A program made the position numbers and the translations under genes. This document shows, piece after piece, positions 25,485-36,468 of a stretch of DNA of 64,000 nt. The notes below the pieces were generated by a model. It searched no databases. It was not told the DNA's origin and worked only from the letters and a program-made list of their open reading frames with translations. Position 1 is the stretch's first letter. Each line of letters begins with the position of its first letter. The stretch is from Massilia solisilvae (GTDB lineage: Bacteria; Pseudomonadota; Gammaproteobacteria; Burkholderiales; Burkholderiaceae_D): NCBI RefSeq assembly GCF_024753215.1, contig NZ_JANUGV010000002.1, positions 434,001-498,000 of the forward strand, written 5' to 3'.

Positions 25485-25803
25485 TCAATCGAGCCACGGC
25501 ATACGATCGGGAGACACAACGAACGCGCTTCCATTGTTGTCTTGTTTGAATGCGAAGCAGTACCTGAATGTACCTTCGCAGGGCACCCAGAAAACGACAG
25601 GGTCGTGTCGAAAGTCACCTTCCCAGGCAACTTCGCCGGGCCCGGTATTCCTGCCCGTTCACCGGCTGCTTGGCCAGCATGTCAATGAATTGGTCGCCGG
25701 TCAGGTCGAACTGGTACGGCTGTGCGCCGCCGATCGCCGGCAGCAGAAGTGCGCAGGCATAGGTGAGGGGTCGCATGGTTCGTTGCAAGCTCTTAGTCTT
25801 CAT
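25485..25803 (-). pseudogene. Frameshifted second immunity-like gene downstream of the Tae4-like effector
   Basis: An ATG at 25803 overlaps the effector stop (ATGA) and opens a 62-residue frame with a signal peptide (ACALLLPAIGGAQ) followed by FDLTGDQFIDMLAKQP, like the start of Rap1a/Tai-type immunity proteins. It stops at 25615. A different frame then continues with protein-like sequence (GDFRHDPVVFWVPCEG, then FAFKQDNNGSAFVVSPD) to a stop at 25485. The simplest reading is a frameshift, or a fusion of two partial genes. The two parts may not come from one ancestor. Confidence in a broken gene is moderate. Confidence 0.5.
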
Positions 25804-26276
25804 TTCAACGACCAGAACCAGACCTCGGTGGACGACCAGTAGCAATCTTCCTCGCACGCCAGGTCGTTCAGGCTGTACGGCGCGACCAGATCGATGTGCC
25901 CCTGCCGATCGGTTGGGCCCCATAGGTGGTAAAAGCTGATCACGCCATGCCGGTTGCCAATTCCCTTCTGTGCCGCCGGTCCGCCGGCATACCGCTCTGG
26001 CGCGCCCCATCCGCGCGCCAGGAAGCGTGCCAGCTTCGTCTGGCTGGGCTGCAGCAGCTTGCCCTGGCATTCTCCCGCCTGTACCAGCAGTCGCTCGCCC
26101 TGTACCGGTACGCCGGCGCGGATCAATGCCAGGCTCATCCGGACCGCGCAGGTGTTCTCCCATGCCGGGATGCCGATGTGTTCCGGATGGCCGATCCACT
26201 GGTACAGCTCTTCGGTGGATACTGAACGCCGGTCGGGGTATTTGCTACGCAGGACCGCATACATGGGCTTATACAT
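25800..26276 (-). CDS. Type VI secretion amidase effector, Tae4-like
   Basis: A 158-residue protein without a signal peptide, as expected for a T6SS cargo. Tae4 enzymes cut the gamma-D-glutamyl-diaminopimelate bond in peptidoglycan of rival cells. The catalytic cysteine is in WENTCAVRMSLAL (Cys43), and the histidine in RQGHIDLV (His127); the ARGWGAPERYAGG segment is also like the family. The ATG at 26276 overlaps the preceding immunity gene by 8 bases. Upstream lie an immunity-type gene and hcp, which would carry the effector. I rate Tae4 likely; another NlpC/P60-type amidase is possible. Confidence 0.78.
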   Translation of the reverse strand: MYKPMYAVLRSKYPDRRSVSTEELYQWIGHPEHIGIPAWENTCAVRMSLALIRAGVPVQGERLLVQAGECQGKLLQPSQTKLARFLARGWGAPERYAGGPAAQKGIGNRHGVISFYHLWGPTDRQGHIDLVAPYSLNDLACEEDCYWSSTEVWFWSLK

Positions 26277-26625
26277 GGCAGCATCCCACCGTGCACGGCC
26301 ATTTGGCCTGCCATGCCTGCACCGCCAGCCGCGCCGCATTTGCCTGCCGTGCGGCTGGCTCCAGGGTCCGCAGCACATCGGTCAGCGCTGGCTGTAGCAG
26401 GCCCGTACCCGGCTTCGCCTGGCTGTAGCACCACTCGCGATCGGCAGTCGCATCCATGACACCCTTCAGGTATGCGACGGCCTCGGCGGACTCGGCCGCA
26501 TTTGCCGGGTGATCGAGCTGGCGCAGCAGCTGCGCGCCGCTCATCCAGGGGAACGGATGGCTGGCGGGTGCGGCCTGCGCCAGCCCGAACGCGGCGCCCA
26601 GCAACATCACGGGTAAGGTCCTCAT
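26269..26625 (-). CDS. Rap1a/Tai-type immunity protein
   Basis: A 118-residue protein with a signal peptide (VMLLGAAFGLAQA) and the pattern of the Rap1a immunity family: WMSGAQLLRQL near the start, AVAYLKGVMDATADREWCYS in the middle and WQAKWPCTVGC at the end, with cysteines that may pair. Such proteins sit in the periplasm and block amidase effectors. The start at 26625 overlaps the hcp stop (ATGA). Its stop overlaps the effector start. Gene order hcp-immunity-effector supports a toxin/immunity pair. Confidence 0.75.
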   Translation of the reverse strand: MRTLPVMLLGAAFGLAQAAPASHPFPWMSGAQLLRQLDHPANAAESAEAVAYLKGVMDATADREWCYSQAKPGTGLLQPALTDVLRTLEPAARQANAARLAVQAWQAKWPCTVGCCHV

Positions 26626-27113
26626 ACCGCAATCCGGTTGCTGGTCAGGTCCCAGCCGCCGGCCGTGTTGCCGCCGGCACCGCCCGCGATCTTCTGCTGG
26701 GTGTACTTCCACTTGGCCTTGGCGAACTTCAGGCCCACGCTGTCCGTCATCCCGCCGGCGGCCACGCCCTGGCCGACGTGCCCGATCAACACGTGTTCGA
26801 GCTCGACCTCGTAATACTTAACGCGCTCGCCGTTGCCGTCAGCGCGGAAGAACTCGAAACGTGCTTTTGCAATCGTTTTGCCCATCGCGCAGTACTGCGC
26901 CAGAAGGGGCGATGACAGGTCGCACATTTTGTGGAAGGTGATATCCGAGAGCTCGGCACGCTCAGCTGTGTGGCCACCCGCCGTCGAGGCGGTTGCGCTC
27001 TTCGGCTGGGTGATATGCCAATTGACCGATTCGCACTCGATCCAGCCTTTGTGTGCACTGTCCGATGACTCTCCCTTGATGTCCCCTAGTTGCAGGTACG
27101 CGTCGATTGCCAT
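26622..27113 (-). CDS. hcp: Type VI secretion tube protein Hcp
   Basis: A 163-residue Hcp protein. It has the N-terminal AIDAYLQLGDIKGESSDSAHKGWIE, the KMCDLSSPLLAQYCAMGK segment and the C-terminal GGWDLTSNRIAV typical of the family. Hcp rings form the T6SS inner tube and can carry small effectors in their lumen. GGAGGGACC precedes the ATG. No other T6SS structural gene (vipA, vipB, clpV, vgrG) is in the window, so this is an orphan hcp used to deliver the Tae4-like protein encoded downstream. Confidence 0.93.
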   Translation of the reverse strand: MAIDAYLQLGDIKGESSDSAHKGWIECESVNWHITQPKSATASTAGGHTAERAELSDITFHKMCDLSSPLLAQYCAMGKTIAKARFEFFRADGNGERVKYYEVELEHVLIGHVGQGVAAGGMTDSVGLKFAKAKWKYTQQKIAGGAGGNTAGGWDLTSNRIAV

Positions 27114-27240
27114 GGTCCCTCCGTTGTTTGTGGATGAGACATCGTTGCAGAGCTGGGTTTACGACAAGTTGGGCGGGGTCAATTGGACGAGTGGCGGGGC
27201 TGGAGTTGAGTCAGAAGGTTTGCTGCTCGCTGGAAGATGG

Positions 27241-27503
27241 CTTCGGCGAGGTGTAGACAGGAGGCGTGAGGCAAAAAATCGCTGCGCGATTTTCCTTGAA
27301 TGGGCGAATTGGAGAGGGCTTGCGCTTGCAAGCGCAAGCCCGTTCGCGGGCTCGCCGCATGCGGCTCGAAACCCCCGCTCACCCCTCGTCCGTGCCGGAC
27401 GAGGATTCAATTCCTCTGCTTCACGGCTGCTATTCAAAGACAAAGGGCCCGCCGGCTACGCCGACAGGCCCTTTGTCTTTGAATAGAGTGGTGGAGGCGG
27501 AGG
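27241..27503. repeat. Direct repeat, right copy, ending in the tmRNA 3' end
   Basis: Matches 23659-23925 through the same parts: a perfect 26-bp palindrome centred on TTGCAA (27316-27341), the AGCCCG-TTCG-CGGGCT stem-loop, a T-arm-like stem, and a 57-bp hairpin (27430-27486). Its right end is inside the real tmRNA gene (27489-27503). Between the hcp start and this copy (27114-27240) I see no gene. Confidence 0.8.
27430..27486 (-). terminator. Long hairpin just downstream of ssrA, probable terminator
   Basis: Two 20-base arms and an inner stem (GCCGGC-TAC-GCCGAC) form an almost perfect 57-bp palindrome that begins 3 bases after the tmRNA 3' end. The second arm carries CCCTTTGTCTTTG rather than a pure T-run, so termination is inferred. 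The same hairpin is copied at 23852-23908. Confidence 0.55.
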
Positions 27504-27847
27504 GAATTGAACCCTCGTCCGCAAGCCCTCTACAGGCAGTTCTACATACTTAGCATCGCCATTTGATTTAACCCGTACAACCCGGACGTGCGCGGTTTGG
27601 ACAGGCGAGTTACCTTAGATTTAGGGTCTGACCAAGTAACCCGGTCAAACCCGAGCCCCTGTAAATGACTCTTCAGCCTTGCGGCACACCCCAGGGGCGA
27701 GGTGTTGAAGAGCTAGCAGCGATTAGGCTGCGAGTGCGTACGAGTTATCGTTTGCAGTTATTACGTTTCTGGATGTATTTACGAGGTAACCAGTCCTCGG
27801 TATGCCCTGCGCTGCTTTGTAACCCACGTCGAAACCAGGTCGCCCCC
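27489..27847 (-). ncRNA. ssrA: tmRNA (transfer-messenger RNA)
   Basis: About 359 nt, one-piece form. The 5' end reads GGGGGCGACCTGGTTTCGAC and the 3' end has the tRNA-like T-arm GAGGGTTCAATTCCCTC and encoded CCA. The tag frame (27723-27755) encodes ANDNSYALAA followed by TAA. tmRNA rescues stalled ribosomes and tags their products for proteolysis. Its 3' end is the insertion point of the island at 23926-27240, and the gene remains intact. The nearest gene, upstream on the same strand, is the glycine-zipper protein. Confidence 0.97.
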
Positions 27848-27917
27848 AGCGAAAGTAAAACCATTGTACTCCAATCCGTCAGCGTTTGCAGGCCTCTTGG
27901 TCGGCAAACGCCCCGGG

Positions 27918-28523
27918 TTACTGGTTGCGGTTGGCCACCTCGTTGCCGAGCATGCCACCGCCGATGATGCCGGCCACCGTGGCCAGCTTGCGGCCGTTAC
28001 CGCTGCCGATCTGGTTGCCGACCAGGCCGCCGATCACGGCGCCGGTGCCGATCGCCACATAGTTGGGCTGGCGCGGCGCAGGGGCCGGCTGCTGCGCGTA
28101 GGTCGGGCGGTCATAGCGTTCGTCCTGCGTGTAGTGGTGCACCACGCGCTTGGGCGCCGCTTTGTGGACGACCGGGGCACGTTGCTCCACCACCGGGGCC
28201 GCCTGTTGCACGGCCGGGGCCGGCTGCACGTAGGTGGCGTTGGCCGGAACCAGCACCGGGGCCGCTTGGGCTACCATCGGCTGCGGGCCTTGCATGGCCG
28301 GGGCGGCGCCGACGCCATACGCGGTCTGCGACGGTGCCGTGTAAGCGGCCGGTGCCGCGGCGTACGGGCTCACGGCCGGCATGGCCTGCGGTTCGGGCGC
28401 GCTGTGCGAGCTGGGCAGGATGCCGGTGATGGCGGCGGTGCCCGCCGCGCAGACGACGATCACGGAGACAGCAGCCGCTGCCATCAGGGGGTGAATACGG
28501 GTGGTGGTCTTGATCGCTTCCAT
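27918..28523 (-). CDS. Glycine-zipper 2TM domain envelope protein
   Basis: A 201-residue protein. An N-terminal membrane anchor or uncleaved signal (AAAAVSVIVVCAAGTAAITG) is followed by a long Ala/Pro/Gln-rich low-complexity linker (residues 40-150), and a C-terminal glycine zipper (GTGAVIGGLVGNQIGSGNGR and GIIGGGMLGNEVANR), the motif of the SlyB/Rick_17kDa group. Such proteins sit in the envelope; the role here is unknown. AGGAG precedes the ATG. It lies 70 bases before the tmRNA 5' end on the same strand. Confidence 0.85.
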   Translation of the reverse strand: MEAIKTTTRIHPLMAAAAVSVIVVCAAGTAAITGILPSSHSAPEPQAMPAVSPYAAAPAAYTAPSQTAYGVGAAPAMQGPQPMVAQAAPVLVPANATYVQPAPAVQQAAPVVEQRAPVVHKAAPKRVVHHYTQDERYDRPTYAQQPAPAPRQPNYVAIGTGAVIGGLVGNQIGSGNGRKLATVAGIIGGGMLGNEVANRNQ

Positions 28524-28625
28524 CTTTAGCTCCTGCTGTGTTGGTTGGTGCAGGAGTAGATTACGGCGCAGCTGACCCGGGAGCTAGACGGATTGCTGTA
28601 TCAATCGTAATCAGATGTAAGGAAT

Positions 28626-29330
28626 TCAGGCGGTTGCCGCCTTCAGGGGCGCGCCAGCAAGACCGCGCAGGGTTTCCAGCAGGTCGGTCGGCGTATCGAG
28701 CAGGTAGTCCGCGCCCCAGGTGGCTGGATCGATTTCGCCGCAGTAGCCCCAGGCACAGGCCACCGTGACCATGCCGGCCGCGCGGCCCGCCTCGACGTCG
28801 CGCAGGTCGTCGCCGACATACCAGCAGTGCTCCGGCGCGATGTCCAGGCGGCGCGCGCCTTCCAGCAGCGGGGCAGGGTGCGGCTTGGAAAAACCGGTGG
28901 TGTCGCCGGACACCACGCAACCGGCATGCGCCAGCCCGATCTGCGGGAGCAAGGGGTCGGTGAAGCGCGCCGGCTTGTTGGTGACAATGCCCCACGCCAT
29001 GCCCGCCGCCTGAATGCCGTCGAGCAGCTCGACCACGCCGCCGAACAGCGTCGAGTGCACTGCCATGGCCGACTGGTAACGGTCGAACCATTGCAGGCGC
29101 AGCTCTTCGTAGCCGTCGTCGCCCGGCCCAAGGCCAAACGCCGCGCCGATCATGCCGCGCGCCCCGGCCGAGGCGGTGGGGCGCAGCACGGCGTAGGGCT
29201 TGGGCTCCAGCCCGCGCTCCGTGCGCAGCCAGTTGACGGCGGCAGCCAAATCGGGCGCGGTGTCGGCCAGCGTGCCGTCCAGGTCGAACAGGACGGCACG
29301 CGGCGCGGGCATGCGGACAGGAAAAGTCAT
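28626..29330 (-). CDS. gph: Phosphoglycolate phosphatase (HAD family)
   Basis: A 234-residue HAD hydrolase. Motif I is VLFDLDGTLADTA (nucleophile Asp16), motif II GIVTNK, motif III in KPHPAPLLEGAR, and motif IV YVGDDLRDVEAG. The cap domain between motifs I and II fits Gph, which clears 2-phosphoglycolate formed from DNA repair. In this genome it follows ubiG by 6 bases, a pairing common in betaproteobacteria. Another HAD phosphatase specificity cannot be excluded. Confidence 0.9.
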   Translation of the reverse strand: MTFPVRMPAPRAVLFDLDGTLADTAPDLAAAVNWLRTERGLEPKPYAVLRPTASAGARGMIGAAFGLGPGDDGYEELRLQWFDRYQSAMAVHSTLFGGVVELLDGIQAAGMAWGIVTNKPARFTDPLLPQIGLAHAGCVVSGDTTGFSKPHPAPLLEGARRLDIAPEHCWYVGDDLRDVEAGRAAGMVTVACAWGYCGEIDPATWGADYLLDTPTDLLETLRGLAGAPLKAATA

Positions 29331-29336
29331 GTCAGG

Positions 29337-30038
29337 TCAGAGCGGTTTGCTGCAGGCCACCATGTAGTTCACGTCGGTGTCGTTGTTGAGCGAGTAGAAC
29401 TTGGTGAGCGGGTTGTAGGTCAGGCCCTTCAGGCTGTCCACCTGCAGGCCGGCGCTGCGCACGAATTGCGACAGTTCCGCCGGGGTGATGAATTTGCCGT
29501 AGTCGTGGGTGCCGCGCGGCAGCATGCGCAGCACATATTCCGCGCCGACCACCGCGAACAGGTAAGACTTCAGGTTGCGGTTAAGCGTGGAGAAGAACAC
29601 CTTGCCACCCGGCTTGACCAGCGCGGCCGCGGCACGCACCACCGATGCCGGGTCCGGCACGTGTTCGAGCATTTCCATGCAGGTGACGACGTCGAACTGG
29701 CCTGGTTCCTGCGCGGCCATTTCCTCGGCGGAGATGAGCTTGTAGCGCACCTCGATCCCCGATTCCAGGCTGTGCAGGTCGGCCACTTTCAGGGCCTTCT
29801 TGGACAGGTCGATGCCGGTGACTTTGGCGCCCTTGCGCGCCATTGCTTCGGTCAGCACGCCGCCGCCGCAGCCGATGTCGATCACGTTCTTGCCGGCAAG
29901 CGGGGCCAGCGAGTTGATCCATTCAAGGCGTAGCGGGTTGATTTCGTGCAGCGGACGGAATTCGGAGGTGGGATCCCACCAGCGATGAGCCAGTTCGCTG
30001 AATTTGTTGATTTCGAGTTGGTCGACGTTCGTAGTCAT
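29337..30038 (-). CDS. ubiG: Ubiquinone biosynthesis O-methyltransferase
   Basis: A 233-residue SAM-dependent methyltransferase that performs both O-methylations of ubiquinone synthesis. Family hallmarks are the N-terminal [20 protein letters not shown], motif [21 protein letters not shown], and [16 protein letters not shown]. Length is normal. It is the first gene of the ubiG-gph pair and reads away from ompA's terminator. Confidence 0.96.
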   Translation of the reverse strand: MTTNVDQLEINKFSELAHRWWDPTSEFRPLHEINPLRLEWINSLAPLAGKNVIDIGCGGGVLTEAMARKGAKVTGIDLSKKALKVADLHSLESGIEVRYKLISAEEMAAQEPGQFDVVTCMEMLEHVPDPASVVRAAAALVKPGGKVFFSTLNRNLKSYLFAVVGAEYVLRMLPRGTHDYGKFITPAELSQFVRSAGLQVDSLKGLTYNPLTKFYSLNNDTDVNYMVACSKPL

Positions 30039-30084
30039 AGGTCGGAATAATAGCGGGAAACCGCGAAGGAGCGTAGCTCCGCAG

Positions 30085-30187
30085 CGTCCCCGCGAAGGCG
30101 GGGACCCATGCTGAGCTTGAAAATGGCACTACTAAAGCTGTAGCGACAACGCTAACGGTCCATGGGTCCCCGCCTCCGCGGGGACGA
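30085..30187. repeat. Paired-hairpin intergenic repeat, family A
   Basis: Two short GC palindromes (GTCCCCGCGAAGGCGGGGAC and its close inverted partner) face each other about 55 bases apart, each with CCATG or CATGG on the inner side. Similar pairs lie at 33992-34078, 40546-40656, 42952-43123 and 47112-47214. They resemble REP/BIME-type elements. This one lies between ubiG and the ompA terminator. Confidence 0.75.
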
Positions 30188-30208
30188 CGGATTGAAAATT
30201 CTTGGTCA

Positions 30209-30234
30209 TAAAAAAACCCCGCCGCAGCGGGGTT
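30209..30234 (-). terminator. Rho-independent terminator after the OmpA-like gene
   Basis: On the minus strand the stem CCCCGC-TGCG-GCGGGG is followed by a run of seven T residues. Confidence 0.88.
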
Positions 30235-30252
30235 GTTGGGCATGCAGCCAGA

Positions 30253-30978
30253 TTACTTCGGCTGTGCCGGCTTGGTCACCGTGCGGGTGCCCACCACTTC
30301 GATCTCCACGCGGCGGTTCTTGGCACGGCCGGCGGCGGTCTTGTTGTCGGCGACCGGCTGCTTCTCGCCCTTGCCTTCGGTGTAGATGCGGGCCTGGTCC
30401 ACGCCCTTCGACTTCAGGTAGGCCTTGACCGCTTCGGCGCGGCGCACCGACAGCTTCTGGTTGTAGGCATCGGTACCGATCGAGTCGGTGTGGCCGACGG
30501 CGATGATCACTTCCAGGTTCATGTCGCCCAGCTTGCTGGTCAGTTCGTCCAGCGACTGCTTGCCGGCCGGCTTGAGCACGGCTTTGTCGAAATCGAAGAA
30601 CGCATCAGCCTGGTAGCTGACTTTCTCGGAGGTCGGGACCGGAGCCGGTGCCGGGGCCGGAGCCGGGGCAGGGGCCGGAGCTTCAACCGGCGGCGGCGGC
30701 GGGGCGACGCACTTGCCGTTTTCGAGTTTTTCCGGCGGCACGCAGATCGGCGCGTCGCAACCCGGCACGGCGTCGGCCGGGGTCCAGTAACCGGTGCGCC
30801 AGCACAGGCCGAAAGGATCGCGTGCGATCACGCCGCGGGCATCCTGCACGTAAGCGCTGTATGGCTTCGGTGCCTGGATGTCGGTCGTCAGCGGGGCGTA
30901 CGGCGGGCTGTTCTGGGCCAGCGCACTGCCAGCCAGCGCCGCCGAAGCTGCGAGCACGAGGGTTGCAATTTTTTTCAT
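30253..30978 (-). CDS. OmpA-family peptidoglycan-binding protein
   Basis: A 241-residue exported protein. It has a signal peptide (cut after GSALA), an N-terminal segment with four cysteines (CWRTGYWTPADAVPGCDAPIC and GKC) but no eight-strand barrel, a Pro-Ala linker (residues 90-115), and a C-terminal OmpA domain with FFDFDKAVLKPAGKQSLDEL, GHTDSIGTDAYNQKLSVRRA and KNRRVEIEV. That domain binds diaminopimelate in the wall. AAAGGAAG precedes the ATG. It is divergent from gyrA. Confidence 0.92.
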   Translation of the reverse strand: MKKIATLVLAASAALAGSALAQNSPPYAPLTTDIQAPKPYSAYVQDARGVIARDPFGLCWRTGYWTPADAVPGCDAPICVPPEKLENGKCVAPPPPPVEAPAPAPAPAPAPAPVPTSEKVSYQADAFFDFDKAVLKPAGKQSLDELTSKLGDMNLEVIIAVGHTDSIGTDAYNQKLSVRRAEAVKAYLKSKGVDQARIYTEGKGEKQPVADNKTAAGRAKNRRVEIEVVGTRTVTKPAQPK

Positions 30979-31342
30979 GTTTTTCTTCCTTTCGGTGATA
31001 TCCCGCGAAACCGCACAAAACTGGTGCGTACATGTTCAGGATGGTAACACCATGCCTGTTGTGTTTGTTTCGCATTGTGAAACAAGCAATTAAGTTCTCG
31101 GCCATTTTGCCATATCGGCCAGAGCAGCACGCCTCGCGCTAAATCAAACCCAGCGCATAAGTACGGCTGCGTTGTTTCCTCGCAACATGGCGGACTCGTG
31201 CGCGGGGGTGCTTGACAACTCGCCCGCGCGTCGTGCTGTGCCGGCTGCTGCCCTGAGCGAATTGCGCAGTTGCCATAGCGCGCGTGGTAGAATCGAACGC
31301 TTGTAACTCATAACCACAGCCTGAAAGCAGTCGACCCTTCCA
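30979..31342. other. Divergent intergenic region between ompA-like gene and gyrA
   Basis: About 360 bases without a gene. A -10-like TAGAAT at 31288-31293 lies about 50 bases before the gyrA ATG, but no convincing -35 is at the usual distance. A TTGACA at 31212-31217 has no -10. Nothing else recognisable is seen. Confidence 0.5.
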
Positions 31343-33973
<2,631 letters not shown>

Positions 33974-33991
33974 CCTCCATTGTTTGCCTTA

Positions 33992-34078
33992 CCCCGTCGT
34001 TCCCGCGCAGGCGGTAACCCATGGACAGCCCGAATACTCGCACCGTCTATGGGCCCCCGCCTCCGCGGGGGCGACGGT
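33992..34078. repeat. Paired-hairpin intergenic repeat, family A (diverged copy)
   Basis: A left half, CGTCGTTCCCGCGCAGGCGG with a weakened stem, faces a right half CCCCCGCCTCCGCGGGGGCG. The pair fills the gap between gyrA and serC. Confidence 0.7.
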
Positions 34079-34138
34079 AGAGGGTGCAGGTTTGTGCGAC
34101 AATCAATCGCATAGCCCGACATCAACACCGTAGAAACC

Positions 34139-35233
34139 ATGACCGCCACTCCCATCTTCAACTTCTCCGCCGGCCCCGCCGTGCTGCCGCGCGAAGTCCT
34201 TCAACAAGCCGCGTCCGAAATGCTCGACTGGCACGGCAGCGGCATGTCGGTGATGGAGATGAGCCACCGCGGTCCCGAATTCATCTCGATCTACAAGCAG
34301 GCGGTGGCCGACCTGCGCGAACTGCTGAACGTCCCGCCGAACTACAAGATCCTGTTCCAGCAGGGCGGTGGCCTGGGCCAGAACGCGATCGTGCCGCTCA
34401 ACCTGGCCGGGCGGCGCGCGCAGCCGGCCACCATCGACTTCGTGCACACCGGTTCGTGGTCGGGCAAGTCGCTCAAGGAAGCGGCCCGCTACGCCAACGT
34501 GAACGTGGCCGCCAGCGCCAAGGACAACGGCTTCACCGCCGTGCCGCCGCAAGCGTCGTGGAAGCTCACCCAAGATGCGGCCTACCTGCACATCTGCACC
34601 AACGAGACCATCGACGGCGTCGAGTACAACTTCGTGCCCGAGGTGTCGGCCGACGTGCCGATCGTGGCCGACATGTCCTCGCACATCCTGTCGCGCGTGA
34701 TCGACGTGTCCAGGTACGGCGTGATCTTCGCCGGCGCGCAAAAGAACATCGGCCCGGCCGGCTTGACGCTGGTGATCGTGCGCGAGGACCTGCTCGAGCA
34801 CGCGCTGCCGATCTGCCCCTCGGCCTTCCACTGGAAGACGGTGGCCGAACACGAGTCGATGTACAACACCCCGCCGACCTACGCGATCTACATCGCGGGC
34901 CTGGTGTTCGACTGGCTCAAGCGCCAGGGCGGGGTGGCCGCGATGGAACAGCGCAATATCGAGAAAGCGCGCCTGCTGTACGAGGCGCTGGACGCCGACG
35001 ATTTTTACCAGAATCGGGTGGCCAAAGAGTACAGGTCGCGCATGAACGTGCCGTTCTACCTGCGCGACGAATCACTGAACGAACAATTCCTGGCCGGCGC
35101 GAAGGCGCGCGGGCTGCTGCAACTGAAGGGCCACAAGTCCGTCGGCGGTATGCGGGCATCGATCTACAACGCGATGCCGATCGAGGGTGTGCAAGCCCTG
35201 GTCGATTATTTGAACGAGTTTGCGGGGCGTTGA
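34139..35233 (+). CDS. serC: Phosphoserine aminotransferase
   Basis: A 364-residue class V PLP enzyme of serine and pyridoxal phosphate synthesis, converting 3-phosphohydroxypyruvate to phosphoserine. The start [15 protein letters not shown], the segment [17 protein letters not shown] and the PLP-lysine site [10 protein letters not shown] are intact. The gene begins the amino-acid block downstream of gyrA, with a family B repeat separating it from pheA. Confidence 0.97.
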   Translation: MTATPIFNFSAGPAVLPREVLQQAASEMLDWHGSGMSVMEMSHRGPEFISIYKQAVADLRELLNVPPNYKILFQQGGGLGQNAIVPLNLAGRRAQPATIDFVHTGSWSGKSLKEAARYANVNVAASAKDNGFTAVPPQASWKLTQDAAYLHICTNETIDGVEYNFVPEVSADVPIVADMSSHILSRVIDVSRYGVIFAGAQKNIGPAGLTLVIVREDLLEHALPICPSAFHWKTVAEHESMYNTPPTYAIYIAGLVFDWLKRQGGVAAMEQRNIEKARLLYEALDADDFYQNRVAKEYRSRMNVPFYLRDESLNEQFLAGAKARGLLQLKGHKSVGGMRASIYNAMPIEGVQALVDYLNEFAGR

Positions 35234-35260
35234 GCCGCGCGGTACGCGAGAGCTGGTTGG

Positions 35261-35338
35261 ACGCGTGGGCAGCGAAGCTGCCCACCCTACGCGGGCCGCA
35301 GCGTGTCTTGTAGGGTGGGCAGGTTTCCTGCCCACGCG
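35261..35338. repeat. Paired-hairpin intergenic repeat, family B
   Basis: CGTGGGCAGCGAAGCTGCCC followed by ACCCTACG, then GTAGGGTGGGCAGG and its hairpin partner CCTGCCCACGCG. The same sequence family recurs at 49371-49479. It lies between serC and pheA. Confidence 0.75.
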
Positions 35339-35377
35339 GTCAACGCACGCCAAACGATCGATAAGACAAGCAGAACG

Positions 35378-36448
35378 ATGACAGACAAACTGAAACCCCT
35401 GCGCCAGCAGATCGACGAGATCGACGCGCAAATCCTGGAACTGCTGTCGCGCCGTGGCCGCGTGGCGCAGGAAGTCGGCCACGTGAAGGCCGAAACCAAC
35501 GCCCCCGTGTTCCGCCCCGAGCGCGAAGCGCAGGTGCTGCGCGGCGTGGCCGACCGCAATCCCGGCCCGCTCAAGAACGGCGACGTGCAGACCATCTTTC
35601 GCGAGATCATGTCCGCCTGCCGCGCGCTGGAAAAACGCGTGACCGTGGCCTACCTCGGCCCGGCCGGCACCTTCAGCGAAGAAGCCGTGTACAAGCAGTT
35701 CGGCAGCGCCATCGAGGGCATGCCCTGCGCCTCGATCGACGAGGTGTTCCGCGCTACCGAGGCCGGCACCGCCGACTTTGGCGTGGTCCCGGTCGAAAAT
35801 TCGTCCGAAGGCGCGATCAACCGCACGCTCGACCTGCTGCTTGGTACCACCACCGTCATCAGCGGCGAAGTGTCGATTCCCGTGCACCACAGCCTGATGA
35901 CCCGAACCGGCACCATGGAAGGCGTCACCGTCGTGTGCGCGCATTCGCAGGCGCTGGCGCAGTGCCAGGTCTGGCTCAACCTGCACCACCCGGACATCGA
36001 GCGCCGCGCCGTGGCATCGAACGCCGAGGCGGCCCGCATGGCCAGCCAGGACCCGAGCATCGCCGCCATCGCCAGTGAAATGGCGGGCGAGCAGTACAAG
36101 CTCGGCGTGGTCGAGGCGCACATCCAGGACGACCCGCACAACCGCACCCGCTTTGTGGTGATCGGCAAGCTGCACACCAACCCGTCCGGCCGCGACCACA
36201 CCTCGCTGGTGCTGGCCGTGCCCAACAAGGCCGGCGCCGTGTACGACCTGCTCGCACCGGTGGCAAAGCACGGCGTGTCGATGACGCGCTTCGAGTCGCG
36301 CCCGGCGCGCATCGGCACCTGGGAGTACTACTTCTACGTGGACGTCGAGGGCCATGTGCAGGACGCCAACGTCGCCAGGGCGCTCGAGGAACTGAAGCAG
36401 AACGCCGCCTTCTTCAAGGTCCTCGGTTCCTACCCGGTCAGCCTTTAA
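35378..36448 (+). CDS. pheA: Bifunctional chorismate mutase/prephenate dehydratase
   Basis: A 356-residue P-protein. An AroQ-type chorismate mutase spans residues 1-85 (LRQQIDEIDAQILELLSRRG), prephenate dehydratase residues 93-270 (VAYLGPAGTFSEEAVYKQFG, and VPVENSSEGAINRTLDLL), and a C-terminal ACT domain for phenylalanine feedback (LVLAVPNKAGAVYDLLAP, and FESRPARIGTWEYYFYVD). It makes phenylpyruvate. The ATG at 35378 starts the mutase domain correctly; an upstream extension to 35303 reads through the repeat and is rejected. Confidence 0.97.
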   Translation: MTDKLKPLRQQIDEIDAQILELLSRRGRVAQEVGHVKAETNAPVFRPEREAQVLRGVADRNPGPLKNGDVQTIFREIMSACRALEKRVTVAYLGPAGTFSEEAVYKQFGSAIEGMPCASIDEVFRATEAGTADFGVVPVENSSEGAINRTLDLLLGTTTVISGEVSIPVHHSLMTRTGTMEGVTVVCAHSQALAQCQVWLNLHHPDIERRAVASNAEAARMASQDPSIAAIASEMAGEQYKLGVVEAHIQDDPHNRTRFVVIGKLHTNPSGRDHTSLVLAVPNKAGAVYDLLAPVAKHGVSMTRFESRPARIGTWEYYFYVDVEGHVQDANVARALEELKQNAAFFKVLGSYPVSL

Positions 36449-36468
36449 ACCATCATTCGAGAGTACTT

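Noticed and set aside
25615..26199. A 194-codon minus-strand frame across the effector gene
   Set aside because: Most of it is an alternate frame of the Tae4-like gene; only its last 62 codons, from 25803, are supported.
31212..31217. TTACA-type -35 box before gyrA (TTGACA)
   Set aside because: No -10 element lies 15-19 bases downstream.
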